64,000 bases of DNA from Motiliproteus sp. (GTDB lineage: Bacteria > Pseudomonadota > Gammaproteobacteria > Pseudomonadales > Balneatricaceae): NCBI GenBank assembly GCA_026196225.1, contig JAPHRD010000021.1, positions 44,711 through 108,710 of the forward strand, in the 5' to 3' direction. Under the pieces are notes generated by a model that was not told where the DNA came from, searched no databases, and saw only the letters and a program-made list of their open reading frames with translations. Below are positions 36,625-45,995 of the stretch, piece after piece. The position numbers were made by a program, and so were the translations under genes. Each line of letters starts with the position of its first letter. Position 1 is the first letter of the stretch.

Positions 36625-37362
36625 ATGCGAAAATTCCCTACCACGGCTCTTCTTGGCAGCCTGCTTCTAACATCTACATCTGCTCTCTATGGCGCAGATA
36701 ACGATCCATTGCTTTCCGATCCTCCTCCACAGGTAGCCGAACAACAACTCAAGGGGATGGGGATTGGAGCCCTGCTGGGTACCCTATTAGCGGGCCCCGT
36801 TGGCACTATTGCCGGTTCCGGTTTCGGTAGCATCGCCGGCTGGGGTGAAGGCATGGAGCAAGCCTACCAACAGCAAAACAAACAGCTCACCCAGTTGCAG
36901 CAACAAGGCTCACAGGATCAACGACAGATTGCTCAACAGAACACAGAACTGAATCGGCTCAAAAAAGACTATCAGGCACTGAAGAACAACTCGCCACTCA
37001 AGCCGCTGCTTCAGGCACTGACTTTGGATATTCATTTCCAAACCAACAGCGCCGTGGTTGAACCCCACTACTACAAACGACTGCAAACAATGGCAGAAAA
37101 GCTGCAACAGCTGCCCCAGATTCATCTCAAACTAACCGGTTTCGCCGATCACCGTGGCGATAGCCAATACAACCTGAATCTAGCCCGCTCCCGAGCAGAA
37201 GCGTTGGCATCGCTGCTGAAAGCCAAAGGGCTCAGCGCTGACCAAATCTGCATTGAAATGAAAGGCGAGAAAGAAGCCTTGTCCCGTAACAACAGCGGTC
37301 TTCTGCCTTTCGACCGGAAGGTATCGATCCATTTCCAGTTTAAAAACAACGCCCAACATTAA
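36625..37362 (+). CDS. pdsO: sortase-associated OmpA-like protein PdsO
   Basis: The 245-residue exported protein has a signal peptide (to about 24), a glycine-zipper hydrophobic stretch (GIGALLGTLLAGPVGTIAG), a Gln-rich coiled coil (about 78-120) and a C-terminal OmpA domain that binds peptidoglycan (GFADHRGDSQYNLNLARS). OmpA-like proteins with this layout accompany class GN sortases (the pds system of marine proteobacteria). It is followed by a small ORF, the sortase target and the sortase on the same strand. Confidence 0.82.
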   Translation: MRKFPTTALLGSLLLTSTSALYGADNDPLLSDPPPQVAEQQLKGMGIGALLGTLLAGPVGTIAGSGFGSIAGWGEGMEQAYQQQNKQLTQLQQQGSQDQRQIAQQNTELNRLKKDYQALKNNSPLKPLLQALTLDIHFQTNSAVVEPHYYKRLQTMAEKLQQLPQIHLKLTGFADHRGDSQYNLNLARSRAEALASLLKAKGLSADQICIEMKGEKEALSRNNSGLLPFDRKVSIHFQFKNNAQH

Positions 37363-37373
37363 GGAGCCTAACG

Positions 37374-37547
37374 ATGAAGTACTTTGTCCCCCTCAGTGAC
37401 GAAATGCTGTTCAGCGACAGCGACATGAAGCGTTATCGCTTAGTGCCCTATAACCCGGATTTTATCCATATCCGTTCACGAAAACGTTGCAATGAAAAAC
37501 CGGCCACGGCCACTCATATCGGGAGGAAGCAGCATGCCCAGCGCTAA
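37374..37547 (+). CDS. 57-aa ORF inside the sortase locus
   Basis: ATG 37374 has AAGGAG seven bases upstream, 12 bp after the pdsO stop. The 57-residue product starts MKYFVPLSDEMLFSDSDMKR and continues with YRLVPYNPDFIHIR before a basic tail. It overlaps the true start of the sortase target by 14 bp, so the three genes may be translationally linked. No signal peptide. I do not recognise a family; the good ribosome binding site and protein-like first 36 residues argue for a real gene. Confidence 0.55.
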   Translation: MKYFVPLSDEMLFSDSDMKRYRLVPYNPDFIHIRSRKRCNEKPATATHIGRKQHAQR

Positions 37548-39714
37548 AGGATTAATTCTATTCTGCCTATGTAGTTTGTCTTCGATGCTGATGGCGAACG
37601 AATCAAAGGAAAACGCCAACCTAGAGCTTAAAATCGAAAACGGCTCCTCCTATCAGGCGCTGCTACAGCACACCGACGTGCATTTTGATATCACAGGATT
37701 ATTGGTGAGAACCCGAGTGATACAGACATTCAGCAACGGCAGCAGCCAATGGGCCGAGGGTATCTATACCTATCCGCTACCGGAGAACGCAGCAGTTGAT
37801 CGTCTACGAATGAAGATCGGCGAGCGGGTTATTGAAGGCCAAATCAAGGAACGCCAACAGGCCCGAAAAACCTATGAGCAAGCCAAGCAGCAGGGACAAC
37901 GGGCCAGCCTGATCGAACAACAGCGGCCCAATATATTTACCACCTCGGTAGCCAATATTGCTCCTGGCGATGCGGTTATTATCGAGATCGAATACCAACA
38001 GCAAGTACAGTTCGACAGCGGCCAGTTCCGACTTCGTTTCCCCATGGTGGTAGCACCGCGTTATATCCCCGGTACACCTTTGATGGCCATGGAACTACCG
38101 ACGATGGAACTATCAACTAAGGAGCAACCAATCAAAGACCAGCCTGCGCTTGAGGCAGCCAGCCAAGCTACTCAATCTACCCCCATCACTATAGGCCACA
38201 ACGGATTCGGTTGGGCTCCAGCCACCGACCAAGTCACCGATGCCCCTTTGATTACGCCTCCCGTAGCCAATCCCGGTGATACCCTACCTAACCGGGTAAG
38301 CATCAGTGCCGACTTGAAAGCTGGGTTCAATATCAAACAGATTCTCAGTAGCTATCACCGGATCGATATCCAACAGACAGATGCTTCCAAGGCCACCATC
38401 AATTTGGCTGATGGGCCGGTAAAAGCGGAACGGGATTTTGAGTTGGTATGGCTGCCGATGGATAGCGAATTACCTCAAGCCGCACTGCTAAATCATCACC
38501 TGGAGGGCAACGAATATGGACTGTTGATGGTGCTGCCACCGACCATCAAACAGCAGGGTCAACAGCTGACAAAAGCGGTCACACTGGTGCTGGATATCTC
38601 CGGATCCATGCACGGAGAATCCATTCGTCAGGCCAAACTCAGCCTACAGCAAGCAGTGAACAAACTGCGTCCCGAAGATCGCTTTAACATTATCGTTTTT
38701 AACAATCAGACCCGCAGTCTTTTCCCGCAACCGGTAGCCGCATCCAACAAAAACCGTCAACGAGCATTGGCCTACGTCACCGGATTGGAAGCGGGTGGGG
38801 GCACCGAAATGGCCGCAGCCATCAGCCAGGCCCTGTCACAACCGCCACAAACCGGCTTTGTTGAACAGGTGCTGTTTATCACCGACGGCGCGGTGGGTAA
38901 CGAAGATGCCTTGTTTAGATTGATCCGCTCCCAACTCAGCAATCAGCGCCTTTACACCGTGGGGATCGGTTCGGCTCCCAACAGCCATTTTATGACTAAA
39001 GCGGCACAGATGGGCAAAGGGACTTTTACCTTTATCGGCGATACCCATGAAGTGCAGGCAAAGATGGATCTGTTGCTAAACAAGCTTTCCTCTCCACAAC
39101 TCACCGATATCGAACTTCATAGCACCGTCGTCTTAGATCACTACCCCCAAAATATCCCCGACCTCTATCGTGGCGAGCCCTTGATGCTATCGTTCAGAAC
39201 CGATCAACTTCCCAAACAGGTGGATATCACCGGCTATCTGGGAGAAAAGCGCTGGCAACAGCGGTTCAAGTTCCAGCCCGGCGTCGATAACCCAGCAGTT
39301 TCGGTACTCTGGGGGCGATCAAAGATCGCCTCGCTAATGGACAGCTACCGACTGGCAGATGATGCAGAAAAGCGTTCAATCCTGAAACAGCAGGTGATTG
39401 ACACCGCGCTTATCCATCATCTGGTTTCCCGTTTTACCAGCCTGATTGCGGTGGACGTTACTCCGGCTCGCCCCAGCACCGATGTATTAAACACCCAAGC
39501 AGAAAAGACTGAGCTTCCTAAAGGCTGGAGCCATCGAAAGGTGTTCGGTACCGCTAAAACCGCAACCCCTGCTCAACAGCAGATGATGACCGGATTGGTA
39601 CTGCTAATCATCGCAGGACTGTGCTGGCTCATTGGCCGACGCAGCTACCATTTAACCGGCCTCGTAAACAGCCTCCCAACTCGTCTCTCATCTCAGCTAT
39701 CAATCAGCGTCTAG
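37534..39714 (+). CDS. marine proteobacterial sortase target protein (VIT + vWA)
   Basis: From ATG 37534 (GGGAGG seven bases upstream) the product has 726 residues: signal peptide, an inter-alpha-trypsin VIT domain (about 25-165), a linker, and a von Willebrand A domain whose metal site DISGS is at about 352. The C-terminal transmembrane helix (TGLVLLIIAGLCWLIGRR) is preceded by TAKTATPA (673-680). That is where an LPxTATPA-type sortase signal is expected, but Leu-Pro is replaced by Thr-Ala. A further 20 or so residues follow the basic patch. It should be the dedicated substrate of the adjacent sortase. Confidence 0.88.
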   Translation: MPSAKGLILFCLCSLSSMLMANESKENANLELKIENGSSYQALLQHTDVHFDITGLLVRTRVIQTFSNGSSQWAEGIYTYPLPENAAVDRLRMKIGERVIEGQIKERQQARKTYEQAKQQGQRASLIEQQRPNIFTTSVANIAPGDAVIIEIEYQQQVQFDSGQFRLRFPMVVAPRYIPGTPLMAMELPTMELSTKEQPIKDQPALEAASQATQSTPITIGHNGFGWAPATDQVTDAPLITPPVANPGDTLPNRVSISADLKAGFNIKQILSSYHRIDIQQTDASKATINLADGPVKAERDFELVWLPMDSELPQAALLNHHLEGNEYGLLMVLPPTIKQQGQQLTKAVTLVLDISGSMHGESIRQAKLSLQQAVNKLRPEDRFNIIVFNNQTRSLFPQPVAASNKNRQRALAYVTGLEAGGGTEMAAAISQALSQPPQTGFVEQVLFITDGAVGNEDALFRLIRSQLSNQRLYTVGIGSAPNSHFMTKAAQMGKGTFTFIGDTHEVQAKMDLLLNKLSSPQLTDIELHSTVVLDHYPQNIPDLYRGEPLMLSFRTDQLPKQVDITGYLGEKRWQQRFKFQPGVDNPAVSVLWGRSKIASLMDSYRLADDAEKRSILKQQVIDTALIHHLVSRFTSLIAVDVTPARPSTDVLNTQAEKTELPKGWSHRKVFGTAKTATPAQQQMMTGLVLLIIAGLCWLIGRRSYHLTGLVNSLPTRLSSQLSISV

Positions 39715-39726
39715 AGGAGCTTTGCC

Positions 39727-40365
39727 GTGATACGCATTCTGATAATGGTTCTGGTGCTGGCGGGAGGCTGGCAGATGGGCAGCGGGAGCTGGATATGGGC
39801 CAAAGCGCAACTGGCACAATGGCTATTGGAGCAAAGTTGGCATTCGATGAAGATTCAGGACTCCAGTTCCCAACCCAATCCAGTAAAGCCCTGGCCCTGG
39901 GCAGACACCTATGCCACCGCCCGCCTGCGAGTACCCAGCTTAGCTGAGGATATGATTGTATTGCAGGGGGACAGTGGCCGGACCCTGGCCTTTGGCCCCG
40001 GCCACAGTGCCGATAGCGCCCAGCCGGGTCGACCAGGAACTACGGTTTTCAGTGGTCATAGAGACACCCATTTCGATTTTATTCGTGATCTTAAGCAGGG
40101 GATGAAAATCGAGGTGGAGACCCTCAACCAATCTATCCAGTATCGGGTCAGAGCAATGCAGGTGATCGACAGTCGTCTAGGCGGGGTAAGCACCCCCGAA
40201 GAGGGGCATGGATTGCTGTTGGTCACCTGCTACCCCTTCGACAGTATCGAGGTCGGTGGCCCACTGCGTTATCTGGTTTGGGCAGAAGTGGAGCATCACC
40301 AGCCAGGGCGACACTCCACTGTGTTAGAAAAGGAGATCAGACCTAAGCCCGGAATCGTCCTATAA
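39727..40365 (+). CDS. class GN sortase (marine proteobacterial type)
   Basis: This inner-membrane cysteine transpeptidase has 212 residues from GTG 39727: one N-terminal transmembrane helix, the PWPWADT motif of class GN, and the catalytic His (H111 in SGHRDTHF), Cys (C168 in LLVTCYPF) and Arg (R181 in GGPLRYLV). It is 12 bp after the target gene and should process that protein. The PdsR/PdsS two-component genes often found with this system are not in the window. The 3' end overlaps the convergent MCP gene by 23 bp. Confidence 0.9.
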   Translation: MIRILIMVLVLAGGWQMGSGSWIWAKAQLAQWLLEQSWHSMKIQDSSSQPNPVKPWPWADTYATARLRVPSLAEDMIVLQGDSGRTLAFGPGHSADSAQPGRPGTTVFSGHRDTHFDFIRDLKQGMKIEVETLNQSIQYRVRAMQVIDSRLGGVSTPEEGHGLLLVTCYPFDSIEVGGPLRYLVWAEVEHHQPGRHSTVLEKEIRPKPGIVL

Positions 40366-42034
40366 GCTCTTCAAGTTGCGAGGCCAGGCGTGCCAACTGT
40401 TCGCTACTGCGAGCGGTACTATCAGCCACCTCTGAAGTGCTTTCGGCAGCGCCATTGATCGATGCAATGCTGCGTTCAATCTCATGGGAGACAGCACCCT
40501 GCTCCTCAGTGGCGCTGGCAATCTGACGGTTTTGATCCAGGATCTGAGTGATCGATTCGACGATCTGCCGCAAGGATTCACCGGCGCTGGCAACCTGATC
40601 CACACTGTTGGTGGCTTGGCTGCGACCGCGCTCCATCACTTCAACTGCGTTGTCGGTACCCTGCTGCAGGCTAACCATCATGTCTTGGATCTCTTTGGTG
40701 GAAGCCTGAGTCCGGCTGGCCAAAGAGCGCACCTCATCGGCAACAACCGCGAAGCCCCGACCCTGTTCACCGGCGCGGGCAGCTTCGATCGCTGCATTCA
40801 ACGCCAACAGGTTAGTCTGGTCGGCAATACTGTTGATCACCTCGACCACGGAACCAATGTTTTCGGTTTCACCCTTAAGGATGCCGATAACGCTGGACGC
40901 TTCTTCCACCTCGGAGGCCAGACTACGGATAGATTCCATGGTTTTGGATACCACCTGCTGTCCTTCTCCAGCCGCTTGATGGGCAACTTCCGCCGAATCG
41001 GCAGCCATAACCGCACTTTGGGCAACCTCTTGAATGGTAGCCGACATCTCGTTGATAGAGGTGGCTACCATGTCAGTTTCCTGACGTTGGCGGGCAACAC
41101 CTTCTTTCGCCTGGTTAGTCGAGCTGTTCATCTGACCGGCCAGATTAGCAACCTCATGGCTGGCATTGGAGGCCTGCTTGATGATTTCTCGAATCTTACC
41201 GACAAAGGTATTGAAGCTGGTCGCCAGATGTTGGATCTCGTCGTTACCAGTGAGCTTCAGCTCGCGCGTCAGATCACCTTCGCCCTCGGCGATATCATCC
41301 ATGGCAGCATTAAGCTGGTCGATACGTGAACCGATGGTTTTCTTAAAGACTAGGAATATTGCCAGCATAATCAGCACCAGCACCGCCATCAATACGCCGA
41401 CAATCTTATAACTGGTCAGGCGGCCGGCGGACAACTGCTTTTCAATATTGGAATCAACCTGCAAGACACCTCGGACATCCCCCAGTTTCCAATCGTTTTT
41501 AGGAGTATCGGGATGACCGTTATGACAGCCAACGCAGGCATCAGCTACCATCAGGTCAGCGATAGCCACACTAACCACCTTCTCACCGTTCTCGATTCGC
41601 TCACCCACGTGAACCTTGTTGGCATCCTGAGTTAACTGATCCCAGGCTTCACTTTGAAATTGGTTGAGCTGACGACTTTCACGATTTGGGAAAGGGAACT
41701 TACTGTACAACTGCAGACTCATCCCCTGCTCACCCAGAAGTGCACTCAGATCATGGATCATAGTAGCTGGCAAAGGTACTTTACCCGCCTGCCCTGAGTG
41801 ATTAATGGCCGGTCTGATCTCCTGGCCTGCCAGAACCTTTTTGATAATATTCTGGGTGTAGTACTTCCGTAGCGTCTTGAACTGTTTCACGGTTTGCTGT
41901 GAAGAAAGTACAACACTATCGATAGTATTTTGTTCCATCTGGCGGGGAATGAAGATGATCAATACGATGATTGCAACGGCAAATAATGCCAGCACCGGAA
42001 GCGACATCTTCCAAAACAGACCATGGCCTTTCAT
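40343..42034 (-). CDS. methyl-accepting chemotaxis protein with heme-c sensor domain
   Basis: The 563-residue receptor has a transmembrane helix at about 12-30, a periplasmic DUF3365 (Tll0287-like) domain with the heme c motif CVGCH at 167-171, a second helix at about 208-230, HAMP, and a full methyl-accepting signalling domain with the hairpin tip [20 protein letters not shown]. It probably senses redox state, oxygen or NO through the heme and signals to CheA. It is monocistronic. Confidence 0.9.
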   Translation of the reverse strand: MKGHGLFWKMSLPVLALFAVAIIVLIIFIPRQMEQNTIDSVVLSSQQTVKQFKTLRKYYTQNIIKKVLAGQEIRPAINHSGQAGKVPLPATMIHDLSALLGEQGMSLQLYSKFPFPNRESRQLNQFQSEAWDQLTQDANKVHVGERIENGEKVVSVAIADLMVADACVGCHNGHPDTPKNDWKLGDVRGVLQVDSNIEKQLSAGRLTSYKIVGVLMAVLVLIMLAIFLVFKKTIGSRIDQLNAAMDDIAEGEGDLTRELKLTGNDEIQHLATSFNTFVGKIREIIKQASNASHEVANLAGQMNSSTNQAKEGVARQRQETDMVATSINEMSATIQEVAQSAVMAADSAEVAHQAAGEGQQVVSKTMESIRSLASEVEEASSVIGILKGETENIGSVVEVINSIADQTNLLALNAAIEAARAGEQGRGFAVVADEVRSLASRTQASTKEIQDMMVSLQQGTDNAVEVMERGRSQATNSVDQVASAGESLRQIVESITQILDQNRQIASATEEQGAVSHEIERSIASINGAAESTSEVADSTARSSEQLARLASQLEELIGRFRA

Positions 42035-42128
42035 AGTGAATCCTTAATCACGGTATTTTCGTAAAGTATAGCGGTTGATATTGGTCTATTTGTGATAAAA
42101 ATTAATTGATCTTAAACAGGTTTCGTTT

Positions 42129-43562
42129 CTATGAAGCGACCAGGCTCTCCTCGACCAGCAACCGCTTCACCTGTTCACCAATTATGCTGATCGCAGTTTC
42201 TATTCGCGAATCCGCCACTTCAGTGAAATTCAGTCGCATGCAGTTGCGGTACTTACCCGATGCAGAAAACAGCACCCCAGGCGCAATACTGATCTCCTGC
42301 TGCAACAGTCGATCATTTAATTTCACTGAATCAAAGCCTTCTGGCAACTCAACCCATAACAGAAATCCACCCTGGGGATAGCTGACCCGGGTGGACGAAG
42401 GGAAATAGCGACGAATCCAATCCAGCATCCGATCCCGCCCCTGTTGATACTGTGCCCGCATCTTACGCAGATGACGCTCGTACCCCCCCTGAGCGATAAA
42501 TTCCGCCACCGCCCGTTGCGGCAGGGTAGCACTGGCTGCGGTGGAGACGTACTTCATATGCAACAACATCTCACCGTAACGCCCCGGAGCCACCCAGCCA
42601 ACCCGTAGCCCGGGAGCCAGGGTTTTTGAAACCGATGAACAGAGCATCACGCGACCATCGTCATCAAAGGATTTAATGGTTCTGGGTCGAGGGTAGTGGT
42701 AGGCAAGATCACCGTAGATATCGTCTTCGATGATCGGAATATCGTTCTGCTGGGCCAAATAGAGCAATCGGCGTTTACGTTCATCGGGCATGGTGTAGCC
42801 CAGGGGATTGTTGCACACCGGTGTCACCTGAATCGCCTTTACCGGCCACTGTTCCAACGCCATCTCCAGGGCTTCAAGGCTAATCCCAGTCTCCGGATGG
42901 GTGGGTATCTCCAGCGCTTTCAAACCCAAGGCTTTGATGGTCTGCATCGAGCCGTAGAAACTGGGGGAATCCACCGCTACGACGTCGCCCGGTTCGGTCA
43001 CCGCACGCATGCTACAGGAGAGTGCTTCCTGACACCCCGTGGTGACCACAATATCATCCGGGTGCAAGCGGCAGCCTGAATCCACACTGAGGCGGGCAAT
43101 CTGCAATCGTAGCTCATCGGAGCCACGTAAGCTGTCGTAGGAGAGGCTGCGCAGATCACTATGACGGTTAAGATCAGAGAGAATTTTTAGCAAGGGTTTC
43201 AACGTTGCCGCGCTGACATCCGGCATCCCTTTGCCCAGTGCGACCAAACCTTCTCGCTCATGACTACAGAGTAGTTTCAGCACTAGCTCCCACTGGGAAA
43301 CTTCCAGAGGACGCTGAACCGGACGACTTATATCGGGCAGCGAAGGAGTTTCGCTGGCTGCCAACACGTAATACCCAGATTTAGGCTTGGACTGAACCAA
43401 GCCGTTGGCTTCCAATAGCTGATAGGCCTCTTGTACCGTAGAAATGCTAACTTCATGCTCCTTGCTCATGGCTCGGATCGAAGGCAGCTTATCTCCCACT
43501 TGATAGTAGCCTTGCTCAATGCGGCTACTCAATTCTTCACAGAGTTGCTCATAGAGCTTCAT
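42129..43562 (-). CDS. MocR-family regulator (GntR HTH + aminotransferase fold)
   Basis: The 477-residue protein has a GntR winged helix at the N-terminus (QVGDKLPSIRAMSKEHEVSI, STVQEAYQLLE) and a fold-type I aminotransferase domain with the PLP Lys in SSVSKTLAPGLRVGW and the conserved VCNNPLGYTMP segment. Such proteins bind PLP as a sensor. It is divergent from the DUF1127-EamA-PhzF genes, which are its likely targets, since MocR regulators often sit next to exporters and PhzF-type enzymes. Confidence 0.88.
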   Translation of the reverse strand: MKLYEQLCEELSSRIEQGYYQVGDKLPSIRAMSKEHEVSISTVQEAYQLLEANGLVQSKPKSGYYVLAASETPSLPDISRPVQRPLEVSQWELVLKLLCSHEREGLVALGKGMPDVSAATLKPLLKILSDLNRHSDLRSLSYDSLRGSDELRLQIARLSVDSGCRLHPDDIVVTTGCQEALSCSMRAVTEPGDVVAVDSPSFYGSMQTIKALGLKALEIPTHPETGISLEALEMALEQWPVKAIQVTPVCNNPLGYTMPDERKRRLLYLAQQNDIPIIEDDIYGDLAYHYPRPRTIKSFDDDGRVMLCSSVSKTLAPGLRVGWVAPGRYGEMLLHMKYVSTAASATLPQRAVAEFIAQGGYERHLRKMRAQYQQGRDRMLDWIRRYFPSSTRVSYPQGGFLLWVELPEGFDSVKLNDRLLQQEISIAPGVLFSASGKYRNCMRLNFTEVADSRIETAISIIGEQVKRLLVEESLVAS

Positions 43563-43602
43563 GACAGATCACCATAACAACCACAATATCAACCACATCA
43601 AC

Positions 43603-43658
43603 CATCACAGATAACGACAAAAACAGCATCACAGTTCTAATCAATCAAATCTGTAATG
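43603..43658. promoter_or_regulatory. interrupted dyad in the MocR divergent region
   Basis: CATCACAGAT (43603-43612) is matched 9 of 10 by the inverted ATCTGTAATG (43649-43658), and a third copy of CATCACAG lies between them at 43627-43634. Such repeated half-sites suit MocR dimers, which bind widely spaced repeats. Assignment is tentative. Confidence 0.35.
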
Positions 43659-43814
43659 GTGCATATTTTTTTTTACTGAATCTGTATCGAACACAAAACC
43701 AAGCATAAACTGTTCTCCTATCAACTACCACCGGTTATGACACGACTTCGTCAGGGCCTTGTTAGCCGCTGCGGAATCGACATCAACAACCGTGATAACC
43801 AAGGAGAGATCAAG

Positions 43815-43985
43815 ATGCTTGGAATTGAACTGATCCGTCGAATACTGGATTTCATACAACAACTATTGCGTAGATACCGTACAAGGAGACAACTGCGCGA
43901 TTTGGACGACCACCTACTAAAGGACATCGGTATCAGTCGTCATCAAGCGCAACTTGAATCTGAAAAGCCGTTCTGGCGTGCCTGA
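43815..43985 (+). CDS. DUF1127 protein
   Basis: Starting at ATG 43815, with AAGGAG eight bases upstream, the 56-residue product has an amphipathic N-terminus and the family motif RRQLRDLDDHLLKDIGISR. DUF1127 proteins are small, Arg-rich and linked to RNA metabolism, small-RNA maturation and stress in other bacteria. Upstream in-frame codons to 43737 are not family-like. It is the first gene of the cluster opposite the MocR gene. Confidence 0.82.
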   Translation: MLGIELIRRILDFIQQLLRRYRTRRQLRDLDDHLLKDIGISRHQAQLESEKPFWRA

Positions 43986-44001
43986 CCGGAGCAGCAACAA
44001 G

Positions 44002-44917
44002 GTGACAGACACCATACAAGAACCTATGCGCTGTCGATCTGATGCCCGCAGTATCACGCTGGCGCTTATAGCCGTTTCAGCCTTTGCGCTGACGCTACCG
44101 GCGACGCGCATCGCCCTTGAAGGTCTGTCACCCTGGTTTGTAGGGTTCAGCCGATCTGCCATTGCTGGCGTGGTAGCGGCCCTGTTGCTGAAGAGATTTA
44201 ACAGCCCATTGCCCAAACCCCGCCAGGTTGCTCAGTTGCTGATGATCGCAATAGGTATCGTTTTCGGATTTCCCCTCTGCACAGCCCTAGGCATGCAAAC
44301 AGCTCCCGCTGCTCATGGCGGCATCTTGCTCGGTATTTTGCCATTGCTGACTGCCGTGTTTGGCAGCTATCTGACTAGAGAAAACAGCAGTCTGATTTTT
44401 TGGCTGTGCAGTTTGGTTGCAAGCTGCGTAGTTATCATCTATGCAAGCAGCGGCGAGAGCAATCATTGGCAAGCCGGAGACCTTTGGCTGACGGCTGCAG
44501 TAATACTGGCGGCCTGGGGGTATGCATTCAGCGGCCGTCTTTCTGTGGAACTGGGAGGCTGGCAGGTAATCTGCTGGGCACTGGTTTTTAGCCTACCCAT
44601 ATCATTGCCAGTCAGTATCTATTTGATCCCCACAAACACGGTGACCTTTAGCAGCTGGAGTGCCCTGCTCTACCTGGCCTTGATTAGTCAACTATTTGCT
44701 TTTTTTTGCCTGGAATCAGGCGCTTGCCGGCGGAGGAATCGCCCGTATCAGTCAAATCCAACTGCTTCAGCCTTTTATAACCCTGCTGGCTTCAGCAATC
44801 TTTTTAGATGAACACCTTGATCAAAACATGCTGCTGACGGCAGCACTGGTATTCACCTTGGTTGCCTTGGGTAATGCCCATCGATATCAAACCAAACGGC
44901 AGCTAACTATCTCATAA
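44002..44917 (+). pseudogene. EamA/RhaT-type exporter, frameshifted in a T8 tract
   Basis: Residues read in the first frame from GTG 44002 (GGAG upstream) to FAFF show eight EamA-type helices, with LPATRIALEGLSPWFVGF and the GILPLLTAVFGSYLTRE repeat. At the run of eight T (44700-44707) the frame leaves the family; one T fewer joins it to the second frame (FAWNQALAGGGIARISQIQL) that ends at 44917. The intact protein would be about 305 residues. It could be a sequencing error, a phase-variable switch, a slippage site or true decay. Confidence 0.8.
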
Positions 44918-44936
44918 CGCAGGAGCGACTATCATC

Positions 44937-45830
44937 ATGCAACCCTTGGATTTCTATACCCTGGATGTTTTTACCAACCAGGCTTTCAGTGGCAACCCGC
45001 TAGCAGTATTTCCCGACGCGGAAGGGCTGGAAAGTACCCTGATGGAAAAGATCGCTCGGGAGATGAATTTGTCAGAAACAGTATTTATCGGCCAATCCAC
45101 CGCTCCCAACCGATTCGCCATGCGGATTTTCACCCCAGCGCAGGAGATGCCTTTCGCCGGTCACCCAACAGTAGGAACGGCCTTACTCCTACAGCAACTC
45201 GATATGTTATCTGCCAACACGGAAAATCCCCACACCGTTGATCTGGTATTGGAACAGGGTATCGGGGACGTCAAAGTCAGTATCGATCTGGACAGTCACA
45301 GCGCTCGTTTTGAAACGGCACAACTGCCGCAATTACAGAGTTCTCCACTAACCACAGAAGATGCAGGCCAGCTGCTTGGCTTGGATAGTTCTAAAATCAC
45401 ATCCTTGCCTTTTATCGCTTCTTGCGGATACCCGTTCCATATCATCGAACTCAGCGATCCAAACGCCCTGGCCGCTGCCAGCTTGGATACCGGCGTCTGG
45501 AAAAATTTACTAGCCGAGCAGCCTGCCCCAGAAATCTACCTTTATTGTCGAACCCCAGACAGCAATCGGCTTAGAGCCCGGATGTTTGCTCCTGCAGCAG
45601 GAATCGGAGAAGACCCAGCCACCGGCAGCGCTGCTGCAGCCCTGGCCGGAGCCTTGGCGACGAAGCTGCAGGGGGATGGCATTCAGCAACTTACCGTTGA
45701 GCAAGGAGTGGAAATGGGGCGAACCAGTCTGATTGAAACCAGTGTCTGCTACCGCAACAGTTCGGTGCAAGCGGTCTACATCAGCGGTCAAGCTATCCTG
45801 GTTAGCCGGGGAAGCATCGTCGCACTGTAA
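44937..45830 (+). CDS. PhzF-family isomerase
   Basis: The 297-residue protein has the diaminopimelate-epimerase-like PhzF signatures: FTNQAFSGNPLAVF, the catalytic-Glu region EMNLSETVF, MPFAGHPTVGTA and GEDPATGSAAAALAG. PhzF acts in phenazine synthesis, but most family members, including this one with no phenazine genes near, have unknown substrates. AGGAG lies upstream of the ATG. The gene follows the EamA exporter and is probably under the MocR regulator. Confidence 0.88.
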   Translation: MQPLDFYTLDVFTNQAFSGNPLAVFPDAEGLESTLMEKIAREMNLSETVFIGQSTAPNRFAMRIFTPAQEMPFAGHPTVGTALLLQQLDMLSANTENPHTVDLVLEQGIGDVKVSIDLDSHSARFETAQLPQLQSSPLTTEDAGQLLGLDSSKITSLPFIASCGYPFHIIELSDPNALAAASLDTGVWKNLLAEQPAPEIYLYCRTPDSNRLRARMFAPAAGIGEDPATGSAAAALAGALATKLQGDGIQQLTVEQGVEMGRTSLIETSVCYRNSSVQAVYISGQAILVSRGSIVAL

Positions 45831-45995
45831 CAGTCGCAGTATGATAAACGCGATGTAATCGTCACAATCTAATATAACCGGGGTTGCCATCTTTTCAAAT
45901 TGCTCACATTATGGCTAAAACGGAAACTGTCACGGTTGCAGGTCTATATTGTAAAACGCCTGTGACAAAGGCCAATGGATGCCCCGGAGAAAAAG

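Noticed and set aside
40484..41329. 281-codon plus-strand frame opposite the MCP gene
   Set aside because: It is fully antisense to the conserved signalling domain of the chemoreceptor, is His- and Leu-rich in a shadow-like way and has no family features.
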